This document shows positions 1-9,150 of a stretch of DNA of 64,000 bases, piece by piece. The stretch is from Vulcanococcus sp. (lineage in GTDB: Bacteria > Cyanobacteriota > Cyanobacteriia > PCC-6307 > Cyanobiaceae): contig JAHUZV010000027.1 in the NCBI GenBank assembly GCA_019264575.1, positions 1 through 64,000 on the forward strand, given 5' to 3'. The notes below the pieces were generated by a model, which was not told where the DNA came from, ran no database searches, and worked only from the letters and a program-made list of their open reading frames with translations. The position numbers and the translations under genes were made by a program. Within the stretch, counting starts at the first letter, position 1; the number at the start of each line of letters is the position of its first letter.

Positions 1-40
1 CCCCCCCCCCCCCCCCCCCGGCCGGGTTTCCGGCCGGTTT
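1..40 (+). terminator. Poly-C run followed by a GC-rich hairpin
   Basis: The window opens with 19 consecutive C. Positions 18-25 and 30-37 then form an 8-bp perfect stem (CCGGCCGG on both sides) with loop GTTT, followed by TTT. This could be the terminator of a gene lying to the left. The C run is unusual and may be natural or an assembly edge. Confidence 0.4.
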
Positions 41-93
41 CCTCAGTGCTGATGCAAGTCCATGTCAACAATGCTCATAGAGGGGCAGCACTG

Positions 94-912
94 ATGGTTT
101 TTGGTCTGCGGGCATCGGTGGCTGGTGTGGCCGTCACCTTGATCAGCGCCAACCAGGTGATGGCGTTGACCTGGCGCGAGGAACCTTCCCTGAGGCCTTT
201 GTTTGAAAAGGCCGGTGTGGATGGCACTTTTGTGCTGCTCGATGAGCGAGACCGCGCTTGGCGCGGCACCAACCGCCAGCGCGCTGAGCAGCGCTTTTCG
301 CCTGCCTCCACCTTCAAGATCCCCAACAGCCTCATTGCGCTATCGCTCGGGGTGGTGGCCAACGTGGATCAGTTGATTCCTTACACGGGTGATCCCAATC
401 CGTTTATGCGCGAGTGGCTCGAGCCAATGGGCATGCGTGGCGCGATCCGCGTGTCGAATGTGCCGCTTTATCAGGAACTGGCAAGGCGCATCGGGCTTGC
501 GCGGATGCAGGCCGCCATCCAGCGGCTGCACTACGGCAATGAGCAGATCGGAAGCAATGTCACCACCTTCTGGTTGCGTGGGCCTCTGGCGATCAGCGCC
601 ATCGAGCAGACGCAGTTTCTCGCTGGCTTAGCCAAGCGGACGCTGCCCTTCCCTGCGGCTGCGCAACAGCAGGTGGCGGAGATCACCCGCATCGATGGAG
701 GACCAGGCTGGAGCTTGCATGCCAAAACCGGCTGGCAGAACGCGCCTGGAGCGGGCGTTGGCTGGTGGGTGGGCTGGGTGAAGCGGGGTGATCAGGTGTA
801 TCCATTTGCCTTGAACATCGCGATGCGCGGCTCTGCGGATGCGCCCAAGCGCGAGCAGCTCGGGCGGGAGAGCCTGAGGGCATTGAAAATCATTCCAAAA
901 CCAAATCGCTAA
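94..912 (+). CDS. Class D (OXA-type) beta-lactamase, secreted
   Basis: This is predicted to be a periplasmic serine beta-lactamase, 272 aa, which would hydrolyse beta-lactams through an acyl-enzyme. The sequence shows an N-terminal hydrophobic signal (about residues 1-25), then the class D motifs in order: STFK at 72-75 (nucleophile Ser, carboxylated Lys), SNV at 121-123, YGN at 147-149, KTG at 211-213 and a WWVGW block at 224-228. All catalytic motifs are intact and the length is normal for OXA enzymes. The ATG at 94 was chosen because GAGGGG lies 9 bp upstream; a GTG at 46 and an ATG at 52 are in frame but lack a site. Known family relatives such as BlaR-type sensors share the fold, but no sensor or protease domain is present, so an enzyme is preferred. 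Confidence 0.85.
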   Translation: MVFGLRASVAGVAVTLISANQVMALTWREEPSLRPLFEKAGVDGTFVLLDERDRAWRGTNRQRAEQRFSPASTFKIPNSLIALSLGVVANVDQLIPYTGDPNPFMREWLEPMGMRGAIRVSNVPLYQELARRIGLARMQAAIQRLHYGNEQIGSNVTTFWLRGPLAISAIEQTQFLAGLAKRTLPFPAAAQQQVAEITRIDGGPGWSLHAKTGWQNAPGAGVGWWVGWVKRGDQVYPFALNIAMRGSADAPKREQLGRESLRALKIIPKPNR

Positions 913-983
913 AGACGGTTCGTCAATGGTTGGCGCAGCTCAGACACCCTTGGCATGGTGAGAGGCCCAGGGCTTTCCCTCCG

Positions 984-1181
984 ATGAGCTGGACCGAGCT
1001 GGAGCGTTTTGTGGACGATGTGGAGGCCGGTAGCGCCCTACAGCGTGCGCTCAAGCACTGCCGCTCCCGCAAGGAGCTGATCCTCGCGGCACGGCGCCTT
1101 GGCTACCGGATCACGCGGATCGATCTGCAGCGTGCGTGGCAGGAGGAGCGGCGGGAACAGGCGCAGGCGGCTCAGGGATGA
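984..1181 (+). CDS. Nif11-domain small protein
   Basis: This 65-aa protein begins MSWTELERFVDDVEAG and has the Nif11 pattern: an acidic first helix, a K/R-rich middle and a final helix with RITRIDLQRAW. Nif11 domains serve as leader peptides for some cyanobacterial RiPPs, but here no Cys-containing core follows the domain, only a Q/A/E-rich tail. A role as a RiPP precursor is therefore not supported. The start is uncertain because no clear ribosome-binding site precedes the ATG. Confidence 0.6.
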   Translation: MSWTELERFVDDVEAGSALQRALKHCRSRKELILAARRLGYRITRIDLQRAWQEERREQAQAAQG

Positions 1182-1468
1182 ATGCAGGCCTTCACGCAGA
1201 GGGCTGTGGCAGCAAGAACCAGATCCACTGGCTGAGTTTGCGGCCCCAGCACAGCTCAGTATGGCCATGGACGTAGGCGCTCGGAGGCCGGTGCGCTGGG
1301 CGCTGATCAAGCTTGAGAGGAGCTCACTGTGATGAATGAAAGAGGCTCTGTTCTGCCGTGGAGTTCTTGGGAGAATTGCTAGGTCGGCATACACATTTGG
1401 CAAAACCAGTCCCTTCGTACCCATCTCCAAGGTTTTTTAGGAGAATGGGGGCCTGAGGTTTTGGCAGT
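1182..1468. other. Intergenic stretch with no recognised feature
   Basis: No convincing gene, hairpin with T-tract or repeat was seen between the Nif11 gene and the coiled-coil gene. The promoter of the latter presumably lies here. Confidence 0.4.
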
Positions 1469-2797
1469 GTGGGAGACCAGGCTTCCTACGGCAGCTTGCA
1501 GGCAGCGGTGCCGTTGGACAAGGAGCGCGGTCTAGCGCTTCTAGCTGGTTCACTTTTGTTGGCTGTTTTGGAGCTGGCGATACCTGTCAAAATTGCTGTA
1601 CTCCAGCAATTGCAAGAACAGGGGCGAACAATCCGGGCTCATCAGCGGGAAGAGCCTGATGATCTGCAGCTGGCGCGTCAACAGATCGAACGGTTGCTAG
1701 AGCAGATTCAACCGGAGCCATACAAGTTCTATGAACGATGGGAGCTCCTTGTTACGCATGAGCGTGGCAATAGAAGAACAGGGAACTTGATTCATGAGCT
1801 TTGGCGTCATTTTCCTGAGCAAACCCATCTAGGGTCCGAGTGGGCAGCAGAACCTCGCCGCTTCACAGGGTTGCTCCAGGAGGCAAGAGGACTCTTTATC
1901 AAGCTTCAACAAGATCGTCATCACGCAGCTCACTCCAAGGCTGATACAGCATTCCATTCGATCTCTTGGCATGCTGCAGTTCTTCGTCTTGCCGAAATAC
2001 CTGTTGAACTGCAGTCTTGTGGTCGCACGGTCTTAGAGGTCTCGACCGCTATGCCTGCCCCTGTGCGCCTGGGATTGGAGCAATCACTTGAAGTCTTGGA
2101 TCGCATCGAGACCCAAGCTTTGATGACTCATGTCCAACGCTCGTTTGTGCGCCTCACAAGTGAACGTACGGAGCTTGGCGATGTATGGGGGCAGATGCAT
2201 CCAGGGGCGATGCCCGAGGGGGGAGCAGGGCAAGTCGATGACATCGTGGCTTTACGAGAAGAACTGGCGATTCTTCATGATCGATTTGGTTCTCTAAGCA
2301 GTGCTTTGGGACCTGTTCTCAATCGACTCGGCGAGGACATGGAGGCTATCTCCTCCCAAATCCGTGAGCTGATGGTGAGCCAAGCGCAGATGCAGAAGCA
2401 GGTCAAAGGCGCCCAAGGATCGGCAGGAGCTGATCCGGCAATGGCATTGCAGAGCGTGCGGCTTGCTTACCGGCAGCTACAGGAGCTGCGCAATCTAATT
2501 GTCGATGACATTACTGCTATTGAGCCTGAATTCCGTTTTTACCATTGCATTATCTATCGAGAGCTAATTGTCCAGGCTTTAAGGCGTCAGGTGGTGCGTT
2601 GCGAGCAGCTGGTCGATCTGTCGCGGCAGATCATTCTGCAGAAGACAGTTCGTAGCGCTGGGGATACAGGCTTGGCTGAGCGAATGATTCGGCTTCAGGC
2701 TGAGCGTTTTGGTGGACGGATCCAGTTTATTCTTGATCAGGTCACGTATCCCGATGCGCCTGTTGATATTGGTGATCTCGTTGCTAGAAACGATTGA
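1469..2797 (+). CDS. Unrecognised coiled-coil protein convergent with the DISARM operon
   Basis: I do not recognise this 442-aa protein. Residues about 22-45 are hydrophobic (LALLAGSLLLAVLELAIPV), a possible single membrane segment or buried helix. The rest is largely helical, with Q/E/R-rich stretches near 50-85 and 265-320 that look like coiled coil, and a His-rich patch around 150-170. The start is a GTG with a weak upstream site, so the true N-terminus may lie further in. Its 3' end overlaps the end of drmC by 14 bp tail to tail, and its base composition is less GC-rich than the core genes. The position makes it a candidate island gene; no function can be assigned. Confidence 0.6.
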   Translation: MGDQASYGSLQAAVPLDKERGLALLAGSLLLAVLELAIPVKIAVLQQLQEQGRTIRAHQREEPDDLQLARQQIERLLEQIQPEPYKFYERWELLVTHERGNRRTGNLIHELWRHFPEQTHLGSEWAAEPRRFTGLLQEARGLFIKLQQDRHHAAHSKADTAFHSISWHAAVLRLAEIPVELQSCGRTVLEVSTAMPAPVRLGLEQSLEVLDRIETQALMTHVQRSFVRLTSERTELGDVWGQMHPGAMPEGGAGQVDDIVALREELAILHDRFGSLSSALGPVLNRLGEDMEAISSQIRELMVSQAQMQKQVKGAQGSAGADPAMALQSVRLAYRQLQELRNLIVDDITAIEPEFRFYHCIIYRELIVQALRRQVVRCEQLVDLSRQIILQKTVRSAGDTGLAERMIRLQAERFGGRIQFILDQVTYPDAPVDIGDLVARND

Positions 2798-3608
2798 GGG
2801 GTTCTTCAATAGCGGCCAGAGCAGCCGGTTGTCTTTGAATAAGGCGGTCAAAGTGCTGCCATACATCTTCGGCTCGCTGCCCTTCGGGGTAATGGATTCC
2901 TAGTTCGCAATTGTCAAACTGGGCGCTTTCACTGAGATTGGCGCTGGTGACCAAGAGCTCCTGATCAGCAACGCAGCATTTCACGTGAAAAACTGTGGGG
3001 CGCTCACGCTCTAGATCCAGCGAACGTGGATCGAAGTACCCCACTGGTCGGGGCATAGAAGTCTTCCAAAGCCGGTTCCAGGTGTTTCGCGCAAAGTCGT
3101 CGCGAAGCTGATCCGCGATGACTCTGCTGCCTTTGGGGCGGGAGATGTTAACCACCATGCGGGCATCCAACTCCGGACAGGCCACCAGTCGTTGTTGGAT
3201 CCGATCCAGTAGGTCTGCGATGAACCCTTTCCGGTAGATGTTGAAAGTAGTGATTAGCAATCGCTTCTCACATCGCTCTACCATCTCCCGGATCAACACT
3301 GCTTGATCGCGTGCAATATCAGCGGCACCACCATGAGGCCCCGACCAAACCAGCTCACTTTGATTGCTGGCTAGCTGTTGGCGCTGCTCGAGCAAAAGAT
3401 TGACCGTGAGTTCGAGGCTTGCATTGGTTCCACCGCTCTGAGTCCATCCATCAAGCCAACCCAGAAGCTCCCTCCGTAGTGCAGGATCCTCCTGAGCGAT
3501 TCGCTGCTGGTGAAGAGCCGCTTCTTTCAGGGGTGATGACGATGCTCGAAGCTGAGCAGCCAGCCGCTGCAGCTCACCGTTGCCTAGAGCCAGAAGGGGC
3601 TCTTTCAT
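2784..3608 (-). CDS. drmC: DrmC, phospholipase-D-fold component of DISARM
   Basis: The 274-aa protein has a PLD-type HxK motif at residues 208-210 (HVKCCVADQELLVTSANLSE), followed by the S-A-N-x-S-E pattern and an E-x-G strand typical of PLD-family nucleases. Only one HxK motif is evident, so an active enzyme would need to dimerise, as single-motif PLD nucleases do. It is the last gene of the operon and its start overlaps the end of drmB by 4 bases. In DISARM, DrmC is the PLD component carried beside DrmA and DrmB, and it is described as dispensable in at least one tested system. The assignment rests mainly on the neighbours plus the PLD motif. Confidence 0.82.
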   Translation of the reverse strand: MKEPLLALGNGELQRLAAQLRASSSPLKEAALHQQRIAQEDPALRRELLGWLDGWTQSGGTNASLELTVNLLLEQRQQLASNQSELVWSGPHGGAADIARDQAVLIREMVERCEKRLLITTFNIYRKGFIADLLDRIQQRLVACPELDARMVVNISRPKGSRVIADQLRDDFARNTWNRLWKTSMPRPVGYFDPRSLDLERERPTVFHVKCCVADQELLVTSANLSESAQFDNCELGIHYPEGQRAEDVWQHFDRLIQRQPAALAAIEEPLNRF

Positions 3609-5551
3609 CTGAGTGGATTGGGGAAGAATGCCGCGTCAGTCACGTCAAGAGTGGGTACGACAAACGCGCGATCCAAGAACTGGTTGCGCTGTTCGCAGCT
3701 CGTTTCCGCAATGAGCAAACAACCGTGGCAGGCAGCCCCGTGGCTGTAACGCTTTTCGAACTCACTCTCTGGCCTGTGCATCGAGCAAAACGGATCGTTG
3801 GAGCAAAGCCGGCCTCGCTCCAGTGCGTCGGCAACCAGGCTGTCGATGCGATCAGCAAGGGAAACCAAGCCACCGAGAGTGCCTTCTGAGCCACTGCCGC
3901 TCGTGTACAGCAGGATTCCGAATCCCTTGCCAGGAAAGCTGTAGATCCTCTCTTTGATGGCGGAGGCTCCATAGCCGCACTCCAACGCTGCTGTGGTGAT
4001 GAGTAGATGGGAGAGGCTGTGGAGCATCAGGTAGGCCTCTCCAGGCCAATCGAAATCCTCTGCCTTAAGGCCATGGTCTCGATTCCAGCTCTTGCAGGCA
4101 TCGCGGTGGCCAGAGCAGTGATGAACCACTCCATCTCGCTGGCGCCATTCCTTAATCTCTGCTTCGCTAACACCAAGGAATAAGCCTTCACCAAAGTTCT
4201 CAATAGCGGGAACCCAATCCAGCTCTTTGCTATTGATTGCCGCTCGCTTTGTCCCGAGGTCGAGCTTGTCGATTGGATCTCCGTCGACTCCTTTGACGAT
4301 GGGCTCGAGCCGAGTAAATCCAATCAATGCCATCACTTCACGCAGGCGATGCACCTTTAGAACACGATCAAACCGCTGAGTAAACCAATCTGGCTTCCCA
4401 GAGAGGGGTACGATCTCCGCGTGGAAGGTGCTGTTTCGATCCGGTGAGCCCAGTGATCCGGCCGGTGCATACAGGGCATCAATCTCCTGCTGCTTCAGGG
4501 GTGGTTGTTTGTCGATTCGGTTATCGGTTTTGCTTCCGCGCACAGCATCCACGATCGCCATCACTTCATCAGGGTCTCGACCACGTAGGTGAGAGGCGAT
4601 CCGCTCTTTCAGCAGATCTTCCTCAAGCATGAGGATGAGCTTCTCGGCCGATGTGATCTTCTCAAAGTCGCTGAGATGGGTGACGACCAGCTGGCGTAGG
4701 GGGTCTTCGGCTTGTGGAATCGAAATGGCACCCACCATCTCGGGGAAATAAGCATTGCTGGCTGAGCGGACTAAGAGGCGGTTGTAGCGCGGCTTGCCGT
4801 TCTCATCGGTGCAGTCCACCTCATCGCTGAAATTGCCGAGCCAAGGCCTGCTTCCTCTGCACTGACCAAGCAGTGACGCTCCCGTATCTCCCTTGGTGCT
4901 GGCCAAGGCCTGGCGGCTGTCGCACTGCGGGCAGCGAACGTAGATCTCATTGAAATCATTGCCGGCCCCGGCCTCATCGAGCCAGAGGTCTTCTTGGCAG
5001 CGGCTTCTCACACCACCATGGGCAAAACGACTCCAGTCGATGTCGCTTAGGTGGCCGTTGGCGCAGCACTGCACAAAGCGAACCGGCACCACATCGAGCT
5101 TCTGCACCTTTCCGCCGGGTTCACGCCAGGGCCACTTCTCATCGCGCAGCCGCTCCTTGTGAATCAGGGGCCGGGTTCGATAGCGCCGGCCAGCTTCATC
5201 GATGTACGGGGGAAACGGTTCCTTGGGCTGAGCCACAAACCAGAGCGGGAACTCCGGTGATCGGATCCCGCTGCTACTCCGGAATTTCTGAGCAAAGTTG
5301 TCATCGTCACTGGGGGGACGCTTGAGCAGCAAACTGCTCACGCCCAGTACGCCGCGCAACTTGGCAACCAGCCGCGGCTCATCGATGAAGCAGCTGTCGT
5401 CGTCGCGGCTGTAGTGCCAGAGGTTGAGCCCGCCGACCACCACAGAGCGATCAGGAAGGTCGACCATGGCCCCAGGGCCATAGGTCGTGATCAGTTGGCC
5501 GTGGCGGACTTCCCCAACCGGATGATTCGTGGTGATTTGCGATCCAGTCAT
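3605..5551 (-). CDS. drmB: DrmB, DUF1998-containing component of DISARM
   Basis: The 648-aa protein has a cysteine cluster at about residues 175-235 (QCCANGH, RCPQCDS) and a C-terminal DUF1998 region. That region contains the characteristic SLSHLLITTAALECGYGASAIKER-type helix, a GTLGGL strand and a final Cys set (CSNDPFC, CHGCLLIAETSC). The Cys sets look zinc-binding. DrmB partners with the helicase DrmA in the known DISARM complex that loads on DNA. The gene lies 5 bp downstream of drmA and overlaps drmC by 4 bases. The length is within the usual DrmB range and no break is visible. Confidence 0.88.
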   Translation of the reverse strand: MTGSQITTNHPVGEVRHGQLITTYGPGAMVDLPDRSVVVGGLNLWHYSRDDDSCFIDEPRLVAKLRGVLGVSSLLLKRPPSDDDNFAQKFRSSSGIRSPEFPLWFVAQPKEPFPPYIDEAGRRYRTRPLIHKERLRDEKWPWREPGGKVQKLDVVPVRFVQCCANGHLSDIDWSRFAHGGVRSRCQEDLWLDEAGAGNDFNEIYVRCPQCDSRQALASTKGDTGASLLGQCRGSRPWLGNFSDEVDCTDENGKPRYNRLLVRSASNAYFPEMVGAISIPQAEDPLRQLVVTHLSDFEKITSAEKLILMLEEDLLKERIASHLRGRDPDEVMAIVDAVRGSKTDNRIDKQPPLKQQEIDALYAPAGSLGSPDRNSTFHAEIVPLSGKPDWFTQRFDRVLKVHRLREVMALIGFTRLEPIVKGVDGDPIDKLDLGTKRAAINSKELDWVPAIENFGEGLFLGVSEAEIKEWRQRDGVVHHCSGHRDACKSWNRDHGLKAEDFDWPGEAYLMLHSLSHLLITTAALECGYGASAIKERIYSFPGKGFGILLYTSGSGSEGTLGGLVSLADRIDSLVADALERGRLCSNDPFCSMHRPESEFEKRYSHGAACHGCLLIAETSCEQRNQFLDRAFVVPTLDVTDAAFFPNPLR

Positions 5552-5556
5552 GACGG

Positions 5557-8500
5557 TCAGCCGCGTGTGAGGGTTTGGTAGCGGTCTTTGAGCAACAGGG
5601 CAGAGGGCTCCACATCACGCAAGCTGCGGTTGGCCTTGAATTGCCGCTCGCGATCGTCTTCCAGTTCCAGCAATTCCGGATCGAGTGGTGTGCGCAGGAG
5701 TGGCGGAAGATCCCCCTCCTCGCGGCCGTATTCCATCCGCCCTCTCCGTTCGGCAATGGAGCACCAGTCATCGATGATGCGCTTCACCTGATCGGCCACC
5801 TGGTTGGCGTAGCCATCGGGATCAGGGTGATTGACCAGTGACGTTGCCACGCGCCGCTTCAGGGCGGCGGCGACTGCAGGGCGTGCATCGGCAAGGGCCT
5901 GCAGGTCTCCGGCGTTACGCGCATGAGTGAGCCCATCACTGAGATGTCTGGCTAAAGCCACCGTGATGGCTGGTAAGCCCCGCTCGAGCGCACGCTCTGA
6001 GAAAGGAGTCACGCTGGTGGCTTCTACGTCGCGGTAAAAGACGTCGTGGCTATGGGCGAAGTGCTCATAGTGAGAGCGATCGCGGGGGCGGTTGGGGTTG
6101 AGTAGCACGACAACCAATCCTGGTTTGGCCTGATCACGGCCCACGCGGCTACTCGCCTGGATGTATTCGGCGGTGGTTTTGGGTTGGCCAAGCATCAACA
6201 TCAGCCCTAAGCGGGTGATGTCCAGACCCACCGAGATCATGTTGGTTGCCAGGGCCACGTCGACCCGGCTGTCTTTTTCATCAAAGCTTCTCGATAAACG
6301 ATCCTTGGTGTTACTGACCTCCGTGGTGGAGACGCGGGAGGTGAGCTCCAGCGGGATGTTGCTGATCTTGCGGTTGGCAGCCCGTTCGATGGCATCACCG
6401 AGGCGTTTGCGCTCTCCGTGGGTTGCTAGCTGAGAGGTGAGTTCTTCTTCGATCAGGCGGCGGCTGATCCCCAGCTCCTTGATGGTGTTGAAGTACCCGA
6501 GCAGGGTCATGTAGGGATCCGCTGGATTCGGCCCTGGCTCTTGATTTCGGCGGCGTTGTGCGGTGCGCTCTTTCTCTGCTGTTTTCCAAGCCAGCTGGGC
6601 ACCGCTCATCAGCGCGAGTGAGGCGCGCAGCAGCAGTGCTTTCACATTGCGCCCAGGGGCACTGAGACCCACATAAAGGCGTCCAGGCACCTCATCGGCG
6701 GGCACCGTGACCGCAAAGAACGAGTCGCGGCGATCAGGGCCAGGCGCCGGGAAGATCGACGACTTCGGGCGGCCGAACAGTGCTTGCATCTGTTCGCTGG
6801 CGCGCCTCACGGTGGCGGTGGAGGCCACGATCTTGGGCCTCAGTCCATCGCGCGTGCAGAGCTCGTCAATTACCGACTCATAGAGCCCGGCCATCGATCC
6901 CAGGGGGCCAGAGATCAGATGCAGCTCGTCTTGAATCACCAGATCCGGTGGATCAAGGCGCTCGGATAGACGCACACCGCGATTGGCATCGTCTCCATCG
7001 GCGGGGCCGTAGAACGCTTGCCCCTCGACGACATGGGTGGCTTTGCCAAACAACTTGCCTGTGCGCCCCTCCCAGGGAAGCGAGGCGAACTTGTCCACCG
7101 TTGCGATCAGGAACGCCGGTAGCCGGCTGTAAATCATGTCGTCGACAGCCACAAGCGGCAGGAAGGTCTCCTTGCTGGTGCCTCGGAACTGGCAGTTGCG
7201 GTTGAGGCAGGCCACCCGCAATTCATCTGGGTTGTCCGCATCCACGCGACCACCGCGGAGCAGCTTGAACACATCCCCGCGATTGCGGGATTGGTTGAGG
7301 TCGTCGAGTGAACGCTTGCCGAATTCCACGCCGCACCACGGACAGGTGTCGATCGGGATGGGTTTGCGGTCGTCTTTGTTCTCGATGTATTTGAGGACGC
7401 GAATCCGGGCCGTGGCCTCGTTGCTATCGCCCTTTTTACCCATGCGGTTTGGGGTGCCGGCTTGACCGACCCACAGGCCGATTTCAAAAGGCCAGGTGCC
7501 GAGCTTTTCGGGCTGGCGTTGGCGCTCCAGCTCGAGGGCGCAGATCAATGTGGACGCACGACCCAGCTGATCCAGGGTCAGTAGACGAAGCGTGTAGCGC
7601 ATCAACACGCTGAGGCCGCCTGCCTGGAGCGAGCCACCGTGCCGTAGCCGGCGCATGACCAGCGTGAAGGCTGCGAGGCCCAGATAGGCCTCAGTTTTGC
7701 CACCACCGGTGGGGAAGAACAGCAGGTCCACCCCGTCGCGTTCGCGTTTGGGGTCATCGGGCCTGGCGATGCCCACCAGATTCATCAGAACAAAGGCCAG
7801 CTGGAACGGCCGCCAGGAGGGAGGGCGCACGCCTGGATCGTATGGATCTTTCCCTTGCATCACGCCAAAGCGTTGCCGCGCTGCGGCTGCCATCACGCGG
7901 TTGGCGATGGCGAAGGCTTCCCGGATGTCGTCTTCCGCCAGCGCTTCGATGCCACGGGCGATGCGCTGGGCTTGGTTGCGAGCGTTCTCGAGCAATTGCG
8001 TTGCTGTGGCTTGCTGGTGCGGCTTCAGGCCTGCAACGGCTGCTTGCTCATGGATCCAGGTTTCGTAGCGCTCCACCAAGGGCATCAAGGCCTGACGTAA
8101 AGCGCTGAAGCCTTCGCTTGCTGCTTGATCAAGGGCTTCCATGCCAAGCACGCAGCCCACGTCTTCTCGCGGAGCCACCTTCTCCACCGTGGCCTGCGGA
8201 ATCCAGGTGGTGCGTAACCGCGAGCAGCTGCCATCTGCACCCAGCTCCACCTCCACACCAACGTTGTGGCCAACGCCGTATTCCCGGGCGTCTCTGTATT
8301 GGAGCGCGTTCACGGCTTGATCCCAGTCGCCGCCATCGCGGCTGGCTTGCGGATCCAGGCGCGGCACGAATCCCTGGGGGCAATGCAGCTCCAGCTCGGC
8401 CTGGAACGCTGAATCTTGGTCGCGTTCCACCAAGGTGGCCGCTTGCCTTCGATCCTTGCGGCGCTCGTTGGTGAAGAACAGGGTGACGGCAACAGTGCCA

Positions 8501-9150
8501 GGGGCATAACCCTGGTGATCGGGCGCGGGGCGACAGTGCCAGTGCAGTTTCAAGCCGCTGCTGTTGGGCCAATCCCCGTGGCCAAGTCCGCGTGTACTGA
8601 TGATCTCCGCATGGCTTAAGGCCATGGGCTCCTGGCGACTGGTTCGCTGCCAGGTCTGCTCCTCACGGCTCGAGCCCAATGCGGCATCAGGATTGGCAGC
8701 CTCGCCCAACTTTCTGTAATCGCCCCAACGGGCGATGAGTTCCAGATCTCCTCCAGGGGGGAGGAGCACGCTCACACCGATGGAGGAGGGCAGGAGCTGG
8801 GGTTTGGCAGGCCCGGCTTCGCTGGGGCCACCGTCATCACCAACGCCGCCGGATTTGTACGCCTTGTCTTTGCTGCGGGGTTTGCGGAGATCAACGCCAT
8901 CAGCCGCCGCAAAGTCGTCGTCGGCTGTGTCGTCACAACGCAGCGACAAGTCGGTGTTGGTGGGCACGAGGAAGCCCGTTGGATACCAACTGCTGGGCAG
9001 GCGGTCGATCGATTCGTTTTCCAGCCCTTCGGCGTCTGGCCCTAGCGCGTTCAACACCCGTTGCGTCGGCCCGATTAGATCGAGCTCGAGGACTGTGACG
9101 AGCTGCGAACGGACTTGCGCGGAATCAATAGGAGGAACGTTGCTGCTCAT
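5557..9150 (-). CDS. drmA: DrmA, helicase of DISARM
   Basis: The 1197-aa protein carries a Walker A motif in LLFFPTGGGKTEAYLGL near residue 481, a Cys-rich insertion (CPWCGVEF then CLNRNCQF, about 600-650), a Walker B variant IQDELH near 740, a motif III-like VASTATVRR, and a C-terminal RecA domain with the arginine-finger block ASSRVGRDQ near residue 1003. The DELH box, the long N-terminal extension and a DUF1998 partner immediately downstream are the hallmarks of DrmA. DrmA-DrmB binds unmethylated invading DNA in characterised systems. The start overlaps the end of the DUF262 gene by 4 bases (ATGA). Confidence 0.9.
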   Translation of the reverse strand: MSSNVPPIDSAQVRSQLVTVLELDLIGPTQRVLNALGPDAEGLENESIDRLPSSWYPTGFLVPTNTDLSLRCDDTADDDFAAADGVDLRKPRSKDKAYKSGGVGDDGGPSEAGPAKPQLLPSSIGVSVLLPPGGDLELIARWGDYRKLGEAANPDAALGSSREEQTWQRTSRQEPMALSHAEIISTRGLGHGDWPNSSGLKLHWHCRPAPDHQGYAPGTVAVTLFFTNERRKDRRQAATLVERDQDSAFQAELELHCPQGFVPRLDPQASRDGGDWDQAVNALQYRDAREYGVGHNVGVEVELGADGSCSRLRTTWIPQATVEKVAPREDVGCVLGMEALDQAASEGFSALRQALMPLVERYETWIHEQAAVAGLKPHQQATATQLLENARNQAQRIARGIEALAEDDIREAFAIANRVMAAAARQRFGVMQGKDPYDPGVRPPSWRPFQLAFVLMNLVGIARPDDPKRERDGVDLLFFPTGGGKTEAYLGLAAFTLVMRRLRHGGSLQAGGLSVLMRYTLRLLTLDQLGRASTLICALELERQRQPEKLGTWPFEIGLWVGQAGTPNRMGKKGDSNEATARIRVLKYIENKDDRKPIPIDTCPWCGVEFGKRSLDDLNQSRNRGDVFKLLRGGRVDADNPDELRVACLNRNCQFRGTSKETFLPLVAVDDMIYSRLPAFLIATVDKFASLPWEGRTGKLFGKATHVVEGQAFYGPADGDDANRGVRLSERLDPPDLVIQDELHLISGPLGSMAGLYESVIDELCTRDGLRPKIVASTATVRRASEQMQALFGRPKSSIFPAPGPDRRDSFFAVTVPADEVPGRLYVGLSAPGRNVKALLLRASLALMSGAQLAWKTAEKERTAQRRRNQEPGPNPADPYMTLLGYFNTIKELGISRRLIEEELTSQLATHGERKRLGDAIERAANRKISNIPLELTSRVSTTEVSNTKDRLSRSFDEKDSRVDVALATNMISVGLDITRLGLMLMLGQPKTTAEYIQASSRVGRDQAKPGLVVVLLNPNRPRDRSHYEHFAHSHDVFYRDVEATSVTPFSERALERGLPAITVALARHLSDGLTHARNAGDLQALADARPAVAAALKRRVATSLVNHPDPDGYANQVADQVKRIIDDWCSIAERRGRMEYGREEGDLPPLLRTPLDPELLELEDDRERQFKANRSLRDVEPSALLLKDRYQTLTRG

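Noticed and set aside
984..1181. Prochlorosin-type RiPP precursor.
   Set aside because: The Nif11 leader-like domain has no Cys/Ser/Thr-rich core peptide and no lanthionine synthetase nearby.
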